From assembly GCA_026826555.1 (NCBI GenBank), contig JAKSZT010054569.1, positions 4,814,354 to 4,878,353 on the forward strand: a stretch of 64,000 bases of DNA, in the 5' to 3' direction. The notes below the pieces were generated by a model. That model saw nothing but the letters and a program-made list of their open reading frames with translations, ran no database searches and was not told the origin of the DNA. Source of the stretch: Tolypeutes matacus (lineage: Eukaryota > Chordata > Mammalia > Cingulata > Chlamyphoridae). This document shows, in pieces, positions 1 to 30,192 of the stretch (positions are counted from its first letter, which is position 1; each line of letters starts with the position of its first letter). The position numbers were made by a program, and so were the translations under genes.

Positions 1-38
1 GTGGGGGGCACCGGGAGTCCTTGCCCAGCAGCCAGGCC
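1..38 (-). other. CAD: Start of the CAD 3' UTR, cut by the window edge
   Basis: These 38 bases follow the CAD stop codon on the minus strand. No AATAAA or variant polyadenylation signal is present, so the transcript end lies outside the window. Confidence 0.85.
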
Positions 39-19878
<19,840 letters not shown>

Positions 19879-19941
19879 AGGCACGGAGGCCAGGCGGGCG
19901 GCAGCACGCAGGGGCGCGGGGAGCCCGGCCGGCGCGGGCAC

Positions 19942-19947
19942 CACGTG
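19942..19947. promoter_or_regulatory. E-box CACGTG, proximal copy
   Basis: A perfect palindromic E-box 64 bases upstream of the CAD start codon, in GGGCACCACGTGAGG context. By family knowledge it is a Myc/Max/USF site controlling CAD transcription at G1/S. Confidence 0.7.
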
Positions 19948-19970
19948 AGGGCAGCGGCGGGCCGCGAGTC

Positions 19971-19976
19971 CACGTG
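19971..19976. promoter_or_regulatory. E-box CACGTG, distal copy
   Basis: A second perfect E-box, 29 bases further upstream than the first (centre to centre), in GAGTCCACGTGGCTC context. The two sites fall about three helical turns apart, on roughly the same DNA face. Confidence 0.65.
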
Positions 19977-20268
19977 GCTCTGGGCTCGGGCGGCTGAGCC
20001 GGGGGCGCGCGGACGACGCAGGGCCCGGGCCGCGGGGCGGCGGCGGCGTGCGGGGCGGGGCCGAGTGCGTGCGGGGCGGGCCCGAGCCGCGGGGCGGGGC
20101 CGCCGCCCCCTCAGCGGCAGCTCCCCCAAACCCACTCCTCCGAAGCACTCTTGCACCCCAACCCCAAAACACAGAGGCGGCGCCCTTTTCCCTTAAAAGG
20201 GGAAAGAAAAAGAAGAGGAATGAACTGTTGATCATTGAGGGAGGACACTCTTCCTTTAGAAACAGAAC

Positions 20269-20274
20269 TTTATT
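20269..20274 (-). terminator. ATRAID: ATRAID polyadenylation signal AATAAA
   Basis: The minus strand reads AATAAA here, 218 bases past the ATRAID stop codon. No better signal is nearer. It lies only about 390 bases upstream of the CAD start codon, at the edge of the CAD CpG island. Confidence 0.8.
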
Positions 20275-20491
20275 ATTGCCGACAACACAAATGGGAATCG
20301 GTGGCAGTCGGCTCCTGGTCAGGGGGTGTCCACAACACTCCAGGGCTGTGCCGCTGTCCATCTTCCTTCCAATGGCGGCCTCAGCCTTGAGCGGGGTCCG
20401 CTGGCGAAGGAGGCCTGACTCGGAAGCAGGCTTCCCAGGTTGGCCAAAGATAGCTCAGGACCATCTAGGTCAGTCTGGAGACCCCTGCGGC

Positions 20492-23400
20492 TCAGGAAGC
20501 CTTGGCTTTTCTGCGCTGGGTCCCCCACAGCAGGATAGAGATGGATAGCGTGGTGGAGCCCAAAATCCCAAAGAACACAAGTAGTGAAAATGAGCCCTGT
20601 GGAAAAACAGAGCCCAAAGCAGAGGACTCAGGGCTATGTCCCAGCACCTGGTTCTCTCCTTGCACGCCTGTCCCCTCATCCAAGTTAGTTCTCTTATGGC
20701 TTTCCTCCTCTAGGTGACTTGCATCCACTCCTGGCCTCTTGGCTCTTCTTTCAGGCAGATTCCCGCTCTATGCATTTCTCTGAGCCCCAATTGGGAGGCC
20801 TAATTCCTCACCTGCCGCATACACTTGTAGCCGTGGAAGCCGTCAGAGCAGAGACACTGCATGAGGCCCGGACCATCTGGTACACAAGATCCATTCTCAG
20901 GACACAATTCTAGGAGCCAGAGAGAGAGAGAGAGAGAGAACATCATTGGGTCCCATCAGGTATGTGTCTCAAATACCTGCTTTAATTGAAGAATTTCAAT
21001 CCTTTCTAGGTCAAAGGGAGAGGAAAGGAGATTACAGGAATCAAAGCATATTGATAACAATAATCATACTGTCTAAGACATTTTCTTTCCAAGGAATTAA
21101 GAGTCTCAGAAGTCTGAACAAAATGTGCCTAAGCTACTTTATGGTCTTTTTGGTCTAAAGTGACGAATCCAAGGGGGAAGAGAGAATTCCCCCAAGGGTG
21201 GTGGAGAGCGCATACCTGGGTCCTCAGTGCTATTGCAGAGGTCCCTTTGCCCTTGGCAGATTTTGTTGTCTATGTAATGGGTGATATTATTCCAAGCATC
21301 ACTACCTCCAGGGCAGCTGACATCTTGTGGCAGTACCCTGAGGACAACACAGGCTGTCATAATAGGCAGTTCAAAGTTGCTGAGCTCCCAGCACTGTCCC
21401 ACTCTGATTATTGGCCCCCACCCCTGACCCTCACTCACAGAGTCTGGAGCTGGGTAAAGCCGCAGAAGGTGTTGGTCAAGTCATCCTTGATGGGGTTTGC
21501 TTGCAGGTCTCTGCAAAGCACACAGTTAGCACTCTGCCCTGGAAAGCACTATGCTTCCATTCACACATCTTCCTGGACTGGAAAGCCAGTCCTTATCCTG
21601 GGCTATCCGGGTTTAGACATTAACATTCATCCTTCTTTTTCGGAGTCTATGCCCAGAGACTTTCCCTCCGACTCTTCACTATATTTTTGGGAAGGAGGGC
21701 ACCTAATCACTTACACGATTATGGCAGTATAGGCCTGAGTGAAGTTTGGACCAGGGTCCTTCAGAGAACAGTTATGGAGATCCAGCCTAAGGAAACAAAG
21801 TAATCAGTGTAACTATGTGTTTCTCCTCCTCCTCCTCCTCCATGGCAAGGTTTGTATGTTTGTCTTTGAGGACACAATCCCCTTTCTGGCTAATCAATAT
21901 TAATTGGATACAGCTGCATTCAAAGCCACAGACTTGGGGCTGTGGTGGTAGCTGTTTTAATCCTGCACTGTCCAATAAGGCCGCCACTAGCTACATGTAG
22001 CTATTTAGATTTCAATAAATTATAATTAAATGAAAAATTCTGTCCCTCATTGACAGTAGCCACAGTTCAAGTGTTCAGAAGCCACATGCAGCTAGTGGCT
22101 ACCACATTACAAGTACAGATGTGAAACATTTATTTCCATCATCGCAGAAAGTTCTATTGGACAGTACTCTTTGAATCAGTACACCTACGTCCTGTCAGTT
22201 TACATCTCCGCATATATTGGATGAAGTGTTTTTTGTCTACATTAGTGGCTCTCACATTGTGACATTACGATACCAGATCCATAAAGGGCATTCAAATGGA
22301 AAAAAAAAAAAGCAAGTCACATAAATGAAAGTTTTTCCCAAGTACATTTTCAATTACGACTATATGTAAACTCCTGGACACTGAGAACCAAACCACAATT
22401 ATTTTTTCTTTAATATCTACCACTGTCCATTCCTGTACTTTACAAATATGCACTGAGTACCTACTAAAACAGTGGGGGAATACTTTTGTTTTCGTGTTTT
22501 TTTGGAGGTACCGGGGACTGAATCTTGTACATACAAGGCAGGCATTCAACCACTGACCTACACCCACTTTGCTGGGAGAATATTTTTTAAAAAGACATAA
22601 CTCAGTATCTTTGCTTTCAAGTAGTTTACAATTTAGTAGGGGAACAAGACAATTGCCGAAAATAGAAATATAAATGTTAGAGATAAATACATTTAAGCTG
22701 TACAGACACTATGGATTAGAGGAAATCAATTAAAAAGATATTGGGGGAGGGAGTGGGGATTATGGGAATCCCTTATATTTTTTATGTAACATTCATGTAA
22801 TCTAAAGCTTCTTTAAAAGTAAAAAAATTAATTACAAAAAAAAGATATTACGCTGGGGTTTATTCCTAGGGAGAATTCACAAAAGATGTTGGAACTGTAG
22901 CATATATATGTCCTAATTTGGTAGAGGAAGGCAATGCCAGGTAAAAATAGGGGGCTGAACAAAGAAACAAAGGTAGAATGTATTTGAGGGCAGGTAAATC
23001 TGGCAGGAGACATACCTGTGGTAGATACTGAATGCCTAGTTCAAGATTTGAACTTTATCCTGAGTGCAACATAGTTATAAATAAATAAGGTTTAAAACTA
23101 GACAGCGATAGTGGGAAAAAATGGTTTTTGGAAAGCTTAATATAGAGAATTATTTAGGTAGATTGGGGAAAGAGGAGAATGGGAGTAAGACATGACATTT
23201 TGAGTTTGAAATGAGGGTGGAGCACTCAAGAGAAAATGTTTAATCTGGGCAGGAGTGAATCTGAAGGACCTATAAGGGGACAGGAAGAGGAATTTGCATC
23301 TGACAAACATGACTAACTCAGAAAGGGAAGAAAAAAACCATATTAGTGTGTGTAGTCTTGAAGGCCATTGGAATATTAGTCTTGAAAAAGTGGGGAATTT

Positions 23401-24615
23401 CACGGAGCACACAGTAAATAACCCAGAAACTTGATAATAAACAAAAGAACAAAGGTCATACAAAGCTTTTTGTTTTGTAAGCCATACAAAGCTTTTTGTT
23501 GATTAAAAAAAAAAAAAAAAAAAAAAAACAGGCAAAAATCATGATTTGTATACAGTTTCAACCAGAAAGAACTACACGGTTTACCTAGCCAAAAATGCTA
23601 TACAGATTAAAAAAGTCTGAGAGTCGTGGTTTAGCTGCCTCCAAGCACCAATGTTTATGCCCAAAGCCCATTTATCAGGCAAGCCTTCTAGAATCCCTAC
23701 TCCAGGGATGCCTTCTCCTCCCTCACCCCAAGATGGTGCCCTTCTGATTCAGGCAGCAGCGGGCACGCAGCATCAGCACTGGTGTCTTTTTACAATAAAG
23801 GGCCACTTCAGACAAATTTTGCACACTCCCGGGGCACTGGGTGCATATCTGCAGAAGAGAGAAACCTATTAGGACTCAGAAAGAAAAGCCAAGAAGAGAA
23901 CAAACGGAGATCAAGAGTTAACCGCCAGTACACCTCTGCAGGATTCCGCTCTCCAGTCCAGGCCAGGGAAGGGGCTCGAGTCCCACCTTTCAGGTTAGAC
24001 TAGCGGTTGCATTTCTTCCCCTACAGCCTGGCACCAAACCAAACCAAAGCAGCGCGTCAGAACCTTTCAGCACCAGACCACTTCCAGGGAAGGCCCTCAT
24101 CTTTGAGATTCACGACTCGAACATATTTATTATGCACCCTCCAGTGGCTTCTCGGCCTGACGGCGCCGGTTTGGCCCGGTGTAAAAGGTACACAAAGAAC
24201 CCATCAAACATTACAAAATGTCCAGTCCCGCCGTCACGCGAAATACGGCAGTCAGGCGTGGAGCGCTTACAAAAGAGCCGGAAGACTGGTCTGTTTTGAA
24301 AGAATAATTGAAGTTATTCAGGGAGTAAGGAGCGAGGTCAAATTTCAAAGGTCTCTGAACAGCGGCGGGAGTACCCGGAAGCCGGGCCCGGCCGGGCTAC
24401 AGGCGGGCTCGGGGCGGGGAGGCCTCGGGGACCGAATCGGAGATGCGGGCGGCGAGCGCGACGCCCCGGCCTGCGGGCGACTCGGCTGCGGCCAAACCTC
24501 CGACTGGCTAATGTACCTCGGGTAGCGCCAGCGCCCCGTCCACGCTGAGGGCGAGGAGCAGGGCCGCAGCCCAGGGCCCGCGGCTCGCCAGGCTGCCGGG
24601 CCCGCGCGCCGCCAT
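20492..24615 (-). CDS. ATRAID: ATRAID: all-trans retinoic acid-induced differentiation factor, 7 coding exons
   Basis: Exons: 24615-24517, 23848-23727, 21786-21715, 21510-21439, 21337-21216, 20909-20812, 20596-20492. They total 690 nt (229 residues), the human length as I recall it. The ATG lies in MAARGPGSLASRGPWAAALLL, a clear signal peptide (residues 1 to about 31). Next come a Cys-rich part (ICTQCPGSVQ...RCCLNQKG), two leucine-rich-like strands (LDLHNCSL, VDLQANPI), an EGF-like module (CPENGSCV...CLCSDGFHGYKC), one membrane helix (SLLVFFGILGSTTLSISILLW) and a short basic tail QRRKAKAS. Sequons include NLS, NCS, NFT, NIT, NST and NGS. The protein is a glycosylated type I membrane protein linked to osteoblast differentiation and nitrogen-bisphosphonate response. 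It shares a divergent promoter with SLC5A6. Confidence 0.96.
21965..22180. mobile_element. MER5-like non-autonomous hAT (Charlie) fragment
   Basis: Both ends carry the inverted phrase CTGTCCAATA / TATTGGACAGTAC, typical of MER5 elements. The inner sequence (tagtggctaccacatt, agccacatgcagc) is also characteristic. It is about 200 bp, the usual MER5 length, and old. Confidence 0.7.
22485..22571 (-). mobile_element. Short tRNA-derived SINE (DAS-type head)
   Basis: A T-run is followed by 'ggaggtaccggggactgaatctt', the complement of the SINE B-box region, and then a complemented A box near 'aaccactgacctac'. It is degraded compared with other copies. Confidence 0.65.
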
Positions 24616-25040
24616 CTTCCACTCCCTCGGTCCTGGCCTCGCGGGATCTCCGCGCGCCGACCCCGCCCCCGGCGCGTCAGGCCGCGTCCCGGGGCGTGGC
24701 CCGGGCCGGTGGCCGCGAGGCCTGTGGGGGTTTCTCCTCACGCCGTCGCGCGGTCCCTGGGGCCGTCGCATCCGCCCTCAGGCGACATGGCAGCGCGGGG
24801 GCTGTCCCGCGGCGGGACCACGTGTGGAGACCCGGCAGGTGGACCGGGACGGGCGGAGAGCCGCGGGGGGGCGAGGAAGGGCGGAGCGAGCCGGCTCCTC
24901 GTGTGCCGCCCGCGCGGGGCTGAGGAGAGCGCGGCGGGGTGGTTGGTGTCGGCGCCTCGCGGGTGGAGGCAAGTGGGGAAGCCCCGGAAAGAAAGCGCGT
25001 GAGGGTGCTGGGGGGGCGCAGGGGAAGCTCCGGCGGGAGG
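24400..25040. promoter_or_regulatory. CpG-island bidirectional promoter of ATRAID (minus) and SLC5A6 (plus)
   Basis: This block is strongly CpG-rich and contains ATRAID exon 1. Rightward it precedes the divergent SLC5A6, whose coding exons lie 18 kb further on. In human the two genes share a head-to-head promoter. No TATA box is obvious. The long open frames across this block on both strands reflect GC content, not coding. A rightward non-coding first exon probably starts here but its ends cannot be fixed by eye. Confidence 0.75.
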
Positions 25041-25139
25041 AGACGAGCCTGGGGATGTCCCGAGCACTCCTTCCCTGTCACCTCGGGCGTGGGGAGAAAA
25101 GACACTGCCCTAATATCTCACCTGTCTTTGCCTTCCTAG

Positions 25140-25207
25140 AAAAAGTGCGCGATGGTGATCCCAGGAAGAACGAAGGCATCGGCTTAGTCCTGGCTGTCCC
25201 CACCGAG
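25140..25207 (+). other. SLC5A6: Candidate non-coding 5' exon of SLC5A6
   Basis: A good pyrimidine-rich acceptor (tgtctttgccttcctag) ends at 25,139, and a strong donor (gag|gtaagg) starts at 25,208, bounding 68 bases. It sits just past the CpG island on the SLC5A6 strand. Known SLC5A6 transcripts have untranslated 5' exons, so this is a plausible one; only splice-site quality and position support it. Confidence 0.4.
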
Positions 25208-25819
25208 GTAAGGGGAAAGGGGAAGGCGCAAGGCGGAAGGTGAACGCTTCTCCAGGGTGACCTCCGACCGAAGGGCGCTAGGGAAGACCCGCTGCCGGGG
25301 GAGCTGCTTGTTGGTTTTGGATAGGGCCCTCCAAAAGCTTACCAAAGCTCGTCTTGAGCAGCCGACCCAGGCTTCTGTCTGTCTCTCTGGCCTCTTCCAC
25401 CCCTCCTTCTCCCCCAGGTGTGTGTCTGGAATCTGATGAGAAGATTTGCATTCGGCTCGCTGGCAAATATTTTTTAAGATTTTTGTAGTGATTAGCATTT
25501 TAGGAAGGACCTTCGAAGTCTTTCAGATCTTGAGGAATTCTAGGGACAAGGGTACATGTGAAGGAAACTTTTTCTGGACAGTTGTAGCTGTGGCCCCTTT
25601 GCCTTTTGTAGGTGTCAAAGCAGTCCAGATCAGTGTGTGACCAAGGTGAAGGGGTGGTGGAAAATGATTTTCTTCCCTATGTGATTTAGGCATTTTTTAA
25701 AGGGGGTCACACAGCCCACTGTTTGTGCCCTGGTGCCTTATACTTTTAGTGAAACTACTCAGCTCCTACTTTCGGCTCCCTTCTCAGAGAGATACAAGTC
25801 CTGGAGGTTTGGATCAGAA

Positions 25820-26085
25820 TAGAGTTTTTTTGTTTTGTTTTCAATTAATTTTTATTTACAAACACGTTACCCACTAAGCAAAAACTTCTCCACCACCTTG
25901 TAGCTGCTAATCTGTTTTGTCTCTGAGAATTTGCTATTTGTAGATAAGGGACATCCTATGATATCTGCCCTTATACGCCCGGCTTATTTTACTCAGCATA
26001 ATGATTTCAAAGTTAATCCATGTTGCAGCATGTCTCAGAATGGCATTCGTTCTTATGGCAGAATAGCATTTCAAGTATAGTGTTT
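25820..26085 (-). mobile_element. L1 3'-end fragment
   Basis: A T-rich start is followed by phrases found in minus-strand L1 3' regions elsewhere in the window, such as 'actcagcataatgatttcaaagttaatccatgttg', which parallels 27,880-27,920 and 31,750-31,785. It is old and truncated. Confidence 0.65.
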
Positions 26086-26989
26086 TCAGAGAGCCATGGC
26101 CCTGTTCTTAGAATCATGCCTCATAAAGGCTTTGTTACTGGGTCAGACTTTTCCTGTCTTGTCTGGCACTCTGTCCCTTCAGCCATCCAGGAGGGTTCTT
26201 GGCACCTCATGCAAACAGAATTCTATTGTAGAGACACAGATTGTGTCACAGTCTGTGCTGGGACCTTTCTTCCTTTCACCAACCATCTATGCTAAACTTT
26301 TACAAGTTCTTTGTATGCTGCAGCCACTTCTCTCTTACTGTCCAGGAGTTCCCATCCCCTCTATCCTAGCAGTAAAAATTTGTCAAAGAGGAGTGAAAGA
26401 ACCTCAGGATATTGCAAATTACAAAGGCGGGGTGTGTGTGGGGGTGTGGGGGTGGCTTTACTTTGAACCAGAGTGGCTGTTTGGGAACATTGTTCTAAGG
26501 GACTGGCATTTGTGACTCTGCAGAAATGTGATTCCAAGGGTTGCCAGCTCTGACTTCCTCTCTTCAGTGGCTTCAGGAGGTTCAGAGTTCAGGTTTGGCT
26601 GCACAAAGCCGTTTCTTGCCAGCTAGGCAACATCTGCCCAAGAACACATTGTGGGAGAGGCACAAGAGAGCCAGTCTGGTCTTGCACCATGTAGATAAGA
26701 GCAGAGACACAGCTTATATTAATTAGTCTCTAAATTGGTTGAAATCTAAACTGTTCTATGAATGACTGACTCATATTAACCCTTTGCTCTTGCCCTGGTT
26801 CTGGGATTAGCGAGGAAGGGGCTCTGGGGAATCAGTCCCCTGTGATAGCTGTAGATAGTTTCCATCTCCCTTGTTTTATATCATGCTAGGTAGCCTTGAG
26901 CAAGTTATTTAACCCCTCTGTGTCCTGTTTTCTTGTTTAGACAGTGTATATGTAAAGTATTTAGCCTGAGGCATGGTTGTTGGGTTTTG

Positions 26990-27090
26990 TTTAGAGCAGT
27001 TGTGGGTTTACAGAAAAAGTACAGAGTTCCCGAATACTACCTCTCTCACACACAGGTTTCCCTATTAACATTTTGTGTTAGTGTGGTACC
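26990..27090 (-). mobile_element. Old L1 3'-region fragment
   Basis: The phrase 'gagcagttgtgggtttacagaaaaag' and its continuation resemble an L1 3' UTR motif I know from older mammalian L1s. It ends where the next SINE begins. Confidence 0.4.
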
Positions 27091-27094
27091 TTGA

Positions 27095-27326
27095 AGCCAC
27101 CTCCACTCCCTGCTTGTTGTGTCTCTTGTGTTTCCTTGCTGTGTCTTTTTCGATGTGTCATCTCACTGCATCATCTCATTGCATCATCTTGTTGGGTCAG
27201 CTTGCCACACCAGCCTGTCGTGTCACCTCACTGTCTTGCTTGTCTTTACGAGGCACTGGGAACCGAACCTAGGACCTCCCGTGTGGTAGGTGGGCGCTCA
27301 GCTGCTTGAACCACATCTGCTTCCTA
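27095..27326 (-). mobile_element. Minus-strand SINE, dimer truncated within its second head
   Basis: The head (gaaccgaacctaggacctcccg) is at the right end. The body 'ttgttgtgtctcttgtg...gtcatctc' follows leftwards. At its left edge it keeps only the first bases of a second head (gaagccacctccactccctgc). The same junction occurs intact in the dimer at 59,542-59,881. Confidence 0.7.
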
Positions 27327-27327
27327 T

Positions 27328-27559
27328 GTTTTTTTTTTTTTTTTTTAAGATTTATTTTATTTATTTCTCCCCCGCCCCCTTGTTGTGTCTCTCATTATGT
27401 TTCTCTTCTTGTATCTCTTGTGTCATCTTGTTGCATCAGCTTGTTGCACCTGTCCATTGTGCCAGCTTGCTGTCTTCTTTAGGAGGCACTGGGAACTGAA
27501 CCTGGGACCTCTTGTGTGGTAGGAGGAGCCCAATCTTTTGAGCCACATCCACTTCCTTC
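27328..27559 (-). mobile_element. DAS-type SINE with body and poly(A) tail
   Basis: A poly(T) run at 27,328 (the tail in minus orientation) is followed by 'aagatttattttatttatttctcc', the repeated 'ttgttgtgtctct' body, and the tRNA-like head ending 'gagccacatccacttcc'. Length is about 230 bp. Confidence 0.8.
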
Positions 27560-27569
27560 CCTGTGGTTT

Positions 27570-27966
27570 TTATTTTTAAAAACTTTATTGTAACATAAAA
27601 ACAACATAAAATTTCCCATTTTAACCACTTTCAAGTATACAATTCTGCGGCATTACTTACATTCACAGTGTTGTGCTATCATCAACACCCTCCATTGCCA
27701 GGATGTTTCCATCACCTCAGCCAGAAACTCTGTTCCCATTAAGCATTAGCTCCCCATTCCCCACTCTCACACCTGCCTTCAGGAGACCTGTATTCTGACT
27801 CTGAATTTGATATTCTATTTATTTCACATAAGTGAGATCATACAACATTTGCAATATTTGTCCTTTTGTGTTTGACTTCTTTCACTCAACATGCTATCTT
27901 CAAGATTCATCCATGTTGTTGCATGTATGAGAACTTCATTCCATTTTATGGTTAATATTCCACTGC

Positions 27967-27998
<32 letters not shown>

Positions 27999-28162
27999 AT
28001 GTATATGTATATGTATATACACACACCACATTTTGCTTATCCATTCGTCTCTTGATGGAAACTTGTATTGCTTCCACTTTTGGCTAGTCGGAATAGAGTT
28101 GCTGTGAACATCAGTGTGCAAATATCTGTTTGAGTCCCTGCTTTCAATTCTTAGGGTATATA
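27570..28162 (-). mobile_element. Old L1 3' region, left half of a split element
   Basis: The sequence from 'aactttattgtaacataaaaac' to 'gggtatata' is an L1 3' region and ORF2 end in minus orientation. It resumes at 38,728 with 'cctagaagtggaattgctggg', the expected continuation. The provirus at 28,167-38,727 therefore landed inside it. Confidence 0.8.
27966..28025. repeat. (AT)n/(GT)n microsatellite
   Basis: Alternating AT then GT then GTATAT units, about 60 bases, within the old L1. It is a likely polymorphic simple repeat. Confidence 0.9.
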
Positions 28163-28166
28163 GCTA

Positions 28167-28672
28167 TGTTAGTGGAAAGCTCTGGGTTCTGGACTTCTAG
28201 GTTCTTGGCTTATTTCACATAAAAGAATTTAAGGAAATGCCATATGGTAGTCAAGGGAGCGAAGAGTTTATTAAGAAACAAGAAAATGCGAAAAGTACAC
28301 AGTCCAAGGCATGGATGGCAGATATGCTGCAGAATGAGATGCATGTGTAGGGCCCCAGGTCAGACCTTTTTAAAGTCTTTCCTTCTCCCCCTTTTTAATA
28401 TTGGGGGTGGGGCCCCAGCTGTTTGCCATTCCGAAACCTGTCAGTTTTCAGGGGCCAGTGGTGAGGTCTTTTGAGGCATCTGGGGCTTTCCCTTGACCCT
28501 GAGTGGAATTCTTGTTCCAAATGAGATTCTCATGGCCAGGGTCTTGTGAGATCCCTCAGGAGGTTTCTGGGCAGGGTTTCATGGCCATGTGGTTTGTTGG
28601 CCTTGTTATCTGTCAGCCATCTGTCTGCTGGCCTCAGCCACCTTCCTCCTTTCACTATACTAACCTGCCTCA
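28167..28672 (-). repeat. ERV 3' LTR
   Basis: 506 bp, starting TGTTAGTGGAAAGCTCTGGG on the plus strand and ending CCTGCCTCA. It aligns by eye along its whole length with 38,213-38,727, with frequent substitutions, indicating an old insertion. Confidence 0.85.
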
Positions 28673-28684
28673 GCTCCCCCCTCA
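28673..28684 (-). other. Candidate retroviral polypurine tract
   Basis: The minus strand reads GAGGGGGGAGC directly before the 3' LTR, where plus-strand DNA synthesis would be primed. Position and composition are as expected. Confidence 0.6.
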
Positions 28685-28723
28685 GAGAGTTTACACCCTT
28701 ATTCATAAGGGGATGCTGAAGGG

Positions 28724-29964
28724 TCATTCTTCTTTCGCTACTTCCTGCTGTTTAGGGGTAGTAGGCCCTACCTGACAAGGTGCAAAACCCTGTGGCCATT
28801 CTATTGTGGTTGAGGGAAGATGGGTCTGGCTCCCTAGTTGGACTGGATGAAATCCCTGCATGACTAATAAAGCATTGATTCTGTAAGAAATAAACTTAAT
28901 TAGAATTTTGAAGATACATGGTCCCACTAAAACGATGGTAAGTGGGCCCAAAAAGGTGTCCAGCTGTGACACATTGGACCATGAGAGTGAGAAATGCCAG
29001 CTACCTTCAGAGGTTGCATCCTCCCAAAATTGATGGGAAACAGCCTTCTTCCTTGAGTTCTTTTATGTTGTTGGTTAACTCTAGGGAGAGATTGTGATAG
29101 ACATGCTGGGTTTGGGTATAAACTGCCAACCCCAGTTCCCACAACAATGGTTATGCTCAGGACAGCTAGGGGAGGTATGAAGAGAGGCACTGCCGTAGAC
29201 ATAAACTCACAAAGACAGTATAGGCAAAAACAAGGTAAGCAAATAAAGATAGTACCTAAGAGAGCTATTCCTTTATGTTATAGGCACATTCATTAACTAC
29301 TTAGAAAATGAATTAAATTTACCAGGACTTTTAACATGTTCGATATCCCTCTGCATATGACCTAGAATAGAAAAGATATCATAATCATCAGGCATATAGG
29401 TATAGTACTTAATACTAATCAATGCAGTTTCCTCTTTGAGCTCCAGTTAATAGATCTAAGCTCCAGGTGTGCAATACCATACATGTTATCTCTCCATGGG
29501 AGCAGGCCATAATGCCCATTGTGTTAGTTTAAGCTCTACTCTCATTACTCTGATAATTATTACTCCACTTGGTATGTCCTTCACACAGCCAGCATGCTGT
29601 AGCACCATTGATCTTAGAGAGTGAATAGGAAGGTAAGGCTCCAGGATTTCAGTGGCCTGGTGCATAGTGCCCTTTGGCTCTATGAAACAGAGCCAGTCTG
29701 GAGGCAATGTCTGTTGTACATCTGGCCATATTGAGCCATTCTTGGCTGCTGTAGGAGTCTGAAACTGAAGCATACTCTCATAACCAGAGATGTGGTAGAT
29801 AACTTTATTGTTTTAGGGGTCAGTGACCAACCCAGCCAATAACTCAAATGGAGAGGCACCACGCAGAATACTGAAGGCCTGGTTTGAATACACAAGAGAG
29901 TTTGTTGATACTGAAGTCTATTTCTTTTGATTTTTATATACTTTCTAAATACAATGTATAACAT
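28724..29964 (-). pseudogene. Decayed retroviral env gene
   Basis: Separate minus-strand open pieces at 28,724-28,972, 28,927-29,202, 29,486-29,773 and 29,680-29,964 lie in different frames. The piece nearest the LTR has a hydrophobic anchor followed by a short tail like that of gammaretroviral transmembrane subunits. The next contains a hydrophobic, glycine-rich stretch in the position of a fusion peptide. The farther pieces resemble surface subunit. Several frameshifts, deletions and stops break it, so no full envelope could be made. Confidence 0.65.
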
Positions 29965-30000
29965 ATCAAATGAGTTTATTTTTGCCGTGACTACATTAAT

Positions 30001-30192
30001 TTTTTTTTTTTTTTTTTTTAAAGATTTTATTTATTTATTCATTTATCCCCCCCTTGCTGCCTGCGCTCGCCGGGTCAGCTAACCATGCCGTGCGGGCGGG
30101 CTTGCCTTCACCAGGAGGCCCCGGGAACCGAACCCGGGGCCTCCCATATGGTAAACGGGAGCCCTACTGATTGAGCCACAGCCGCTTCCCCT
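30001..30192 (-). mobile_element. DAS-type SINE, young-looking copy A
   Basis: Flanked by a 13-bp direct repeat TGACTACATTAAT at 29,988-30,000 and 30,193-30,205. It has a poly(T) start, an 'aaagattttatttatttattc' tail region, a GC-rich body, and a head ending 'gagccacagccgcttccc'. It is almost identical to the copy at 36,455-36,636. Confidence 0.92.

Larger units (their letters stand above)
19879..20120 (-). promoter_or_regulatory. CAD: CAD promoter and 5' leader, CpG island with GC boxes and two E-boxes
   Basis: Upstream of the CAD ATG the sequence is extremely CpG-rich with no obvious TATA box. Three GC boxes of the GGGGCGGGG type lie at about 20,053-20,100, consistent with Sp1 binding. 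Two perfect CACGTG E-boxes lie at 19,942-19,947 and 19,971-19,976, closer to the ATG. CAD is a classic Myc/Max and USF target through a CACGTG just downstream of the start site in rodents, so these are the likely equivalents. The transcription start itself cannot be placed by eye. Confidence 0.8.
21787..23726 (-). other. ATRAID intron 2 with old repeats
   Basis: This 1.9-kb intron is AT-rich. It holds a MER5-like hAT fragment, a short minus-strand SINE head at about 22,485-22,571, and a poly(A) run at 23,503-23,528 preceded by a short repeated phrase (catacaaagctttttgtt). The remainder is unassigned. Confidence 0.65.

Noticed and set aside
24007..25243. Long frames on both strands across the CpG island
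   Set aside because: High GC content lowers stop frequency. ATRAID exon 1 is the only supported coding segment here.
27966..28025. Short open frames rich in TH/YI repeats near 27.9-28.1 kb
   Set aside because: They are translations of an AT/GT microsatellite within an L1.
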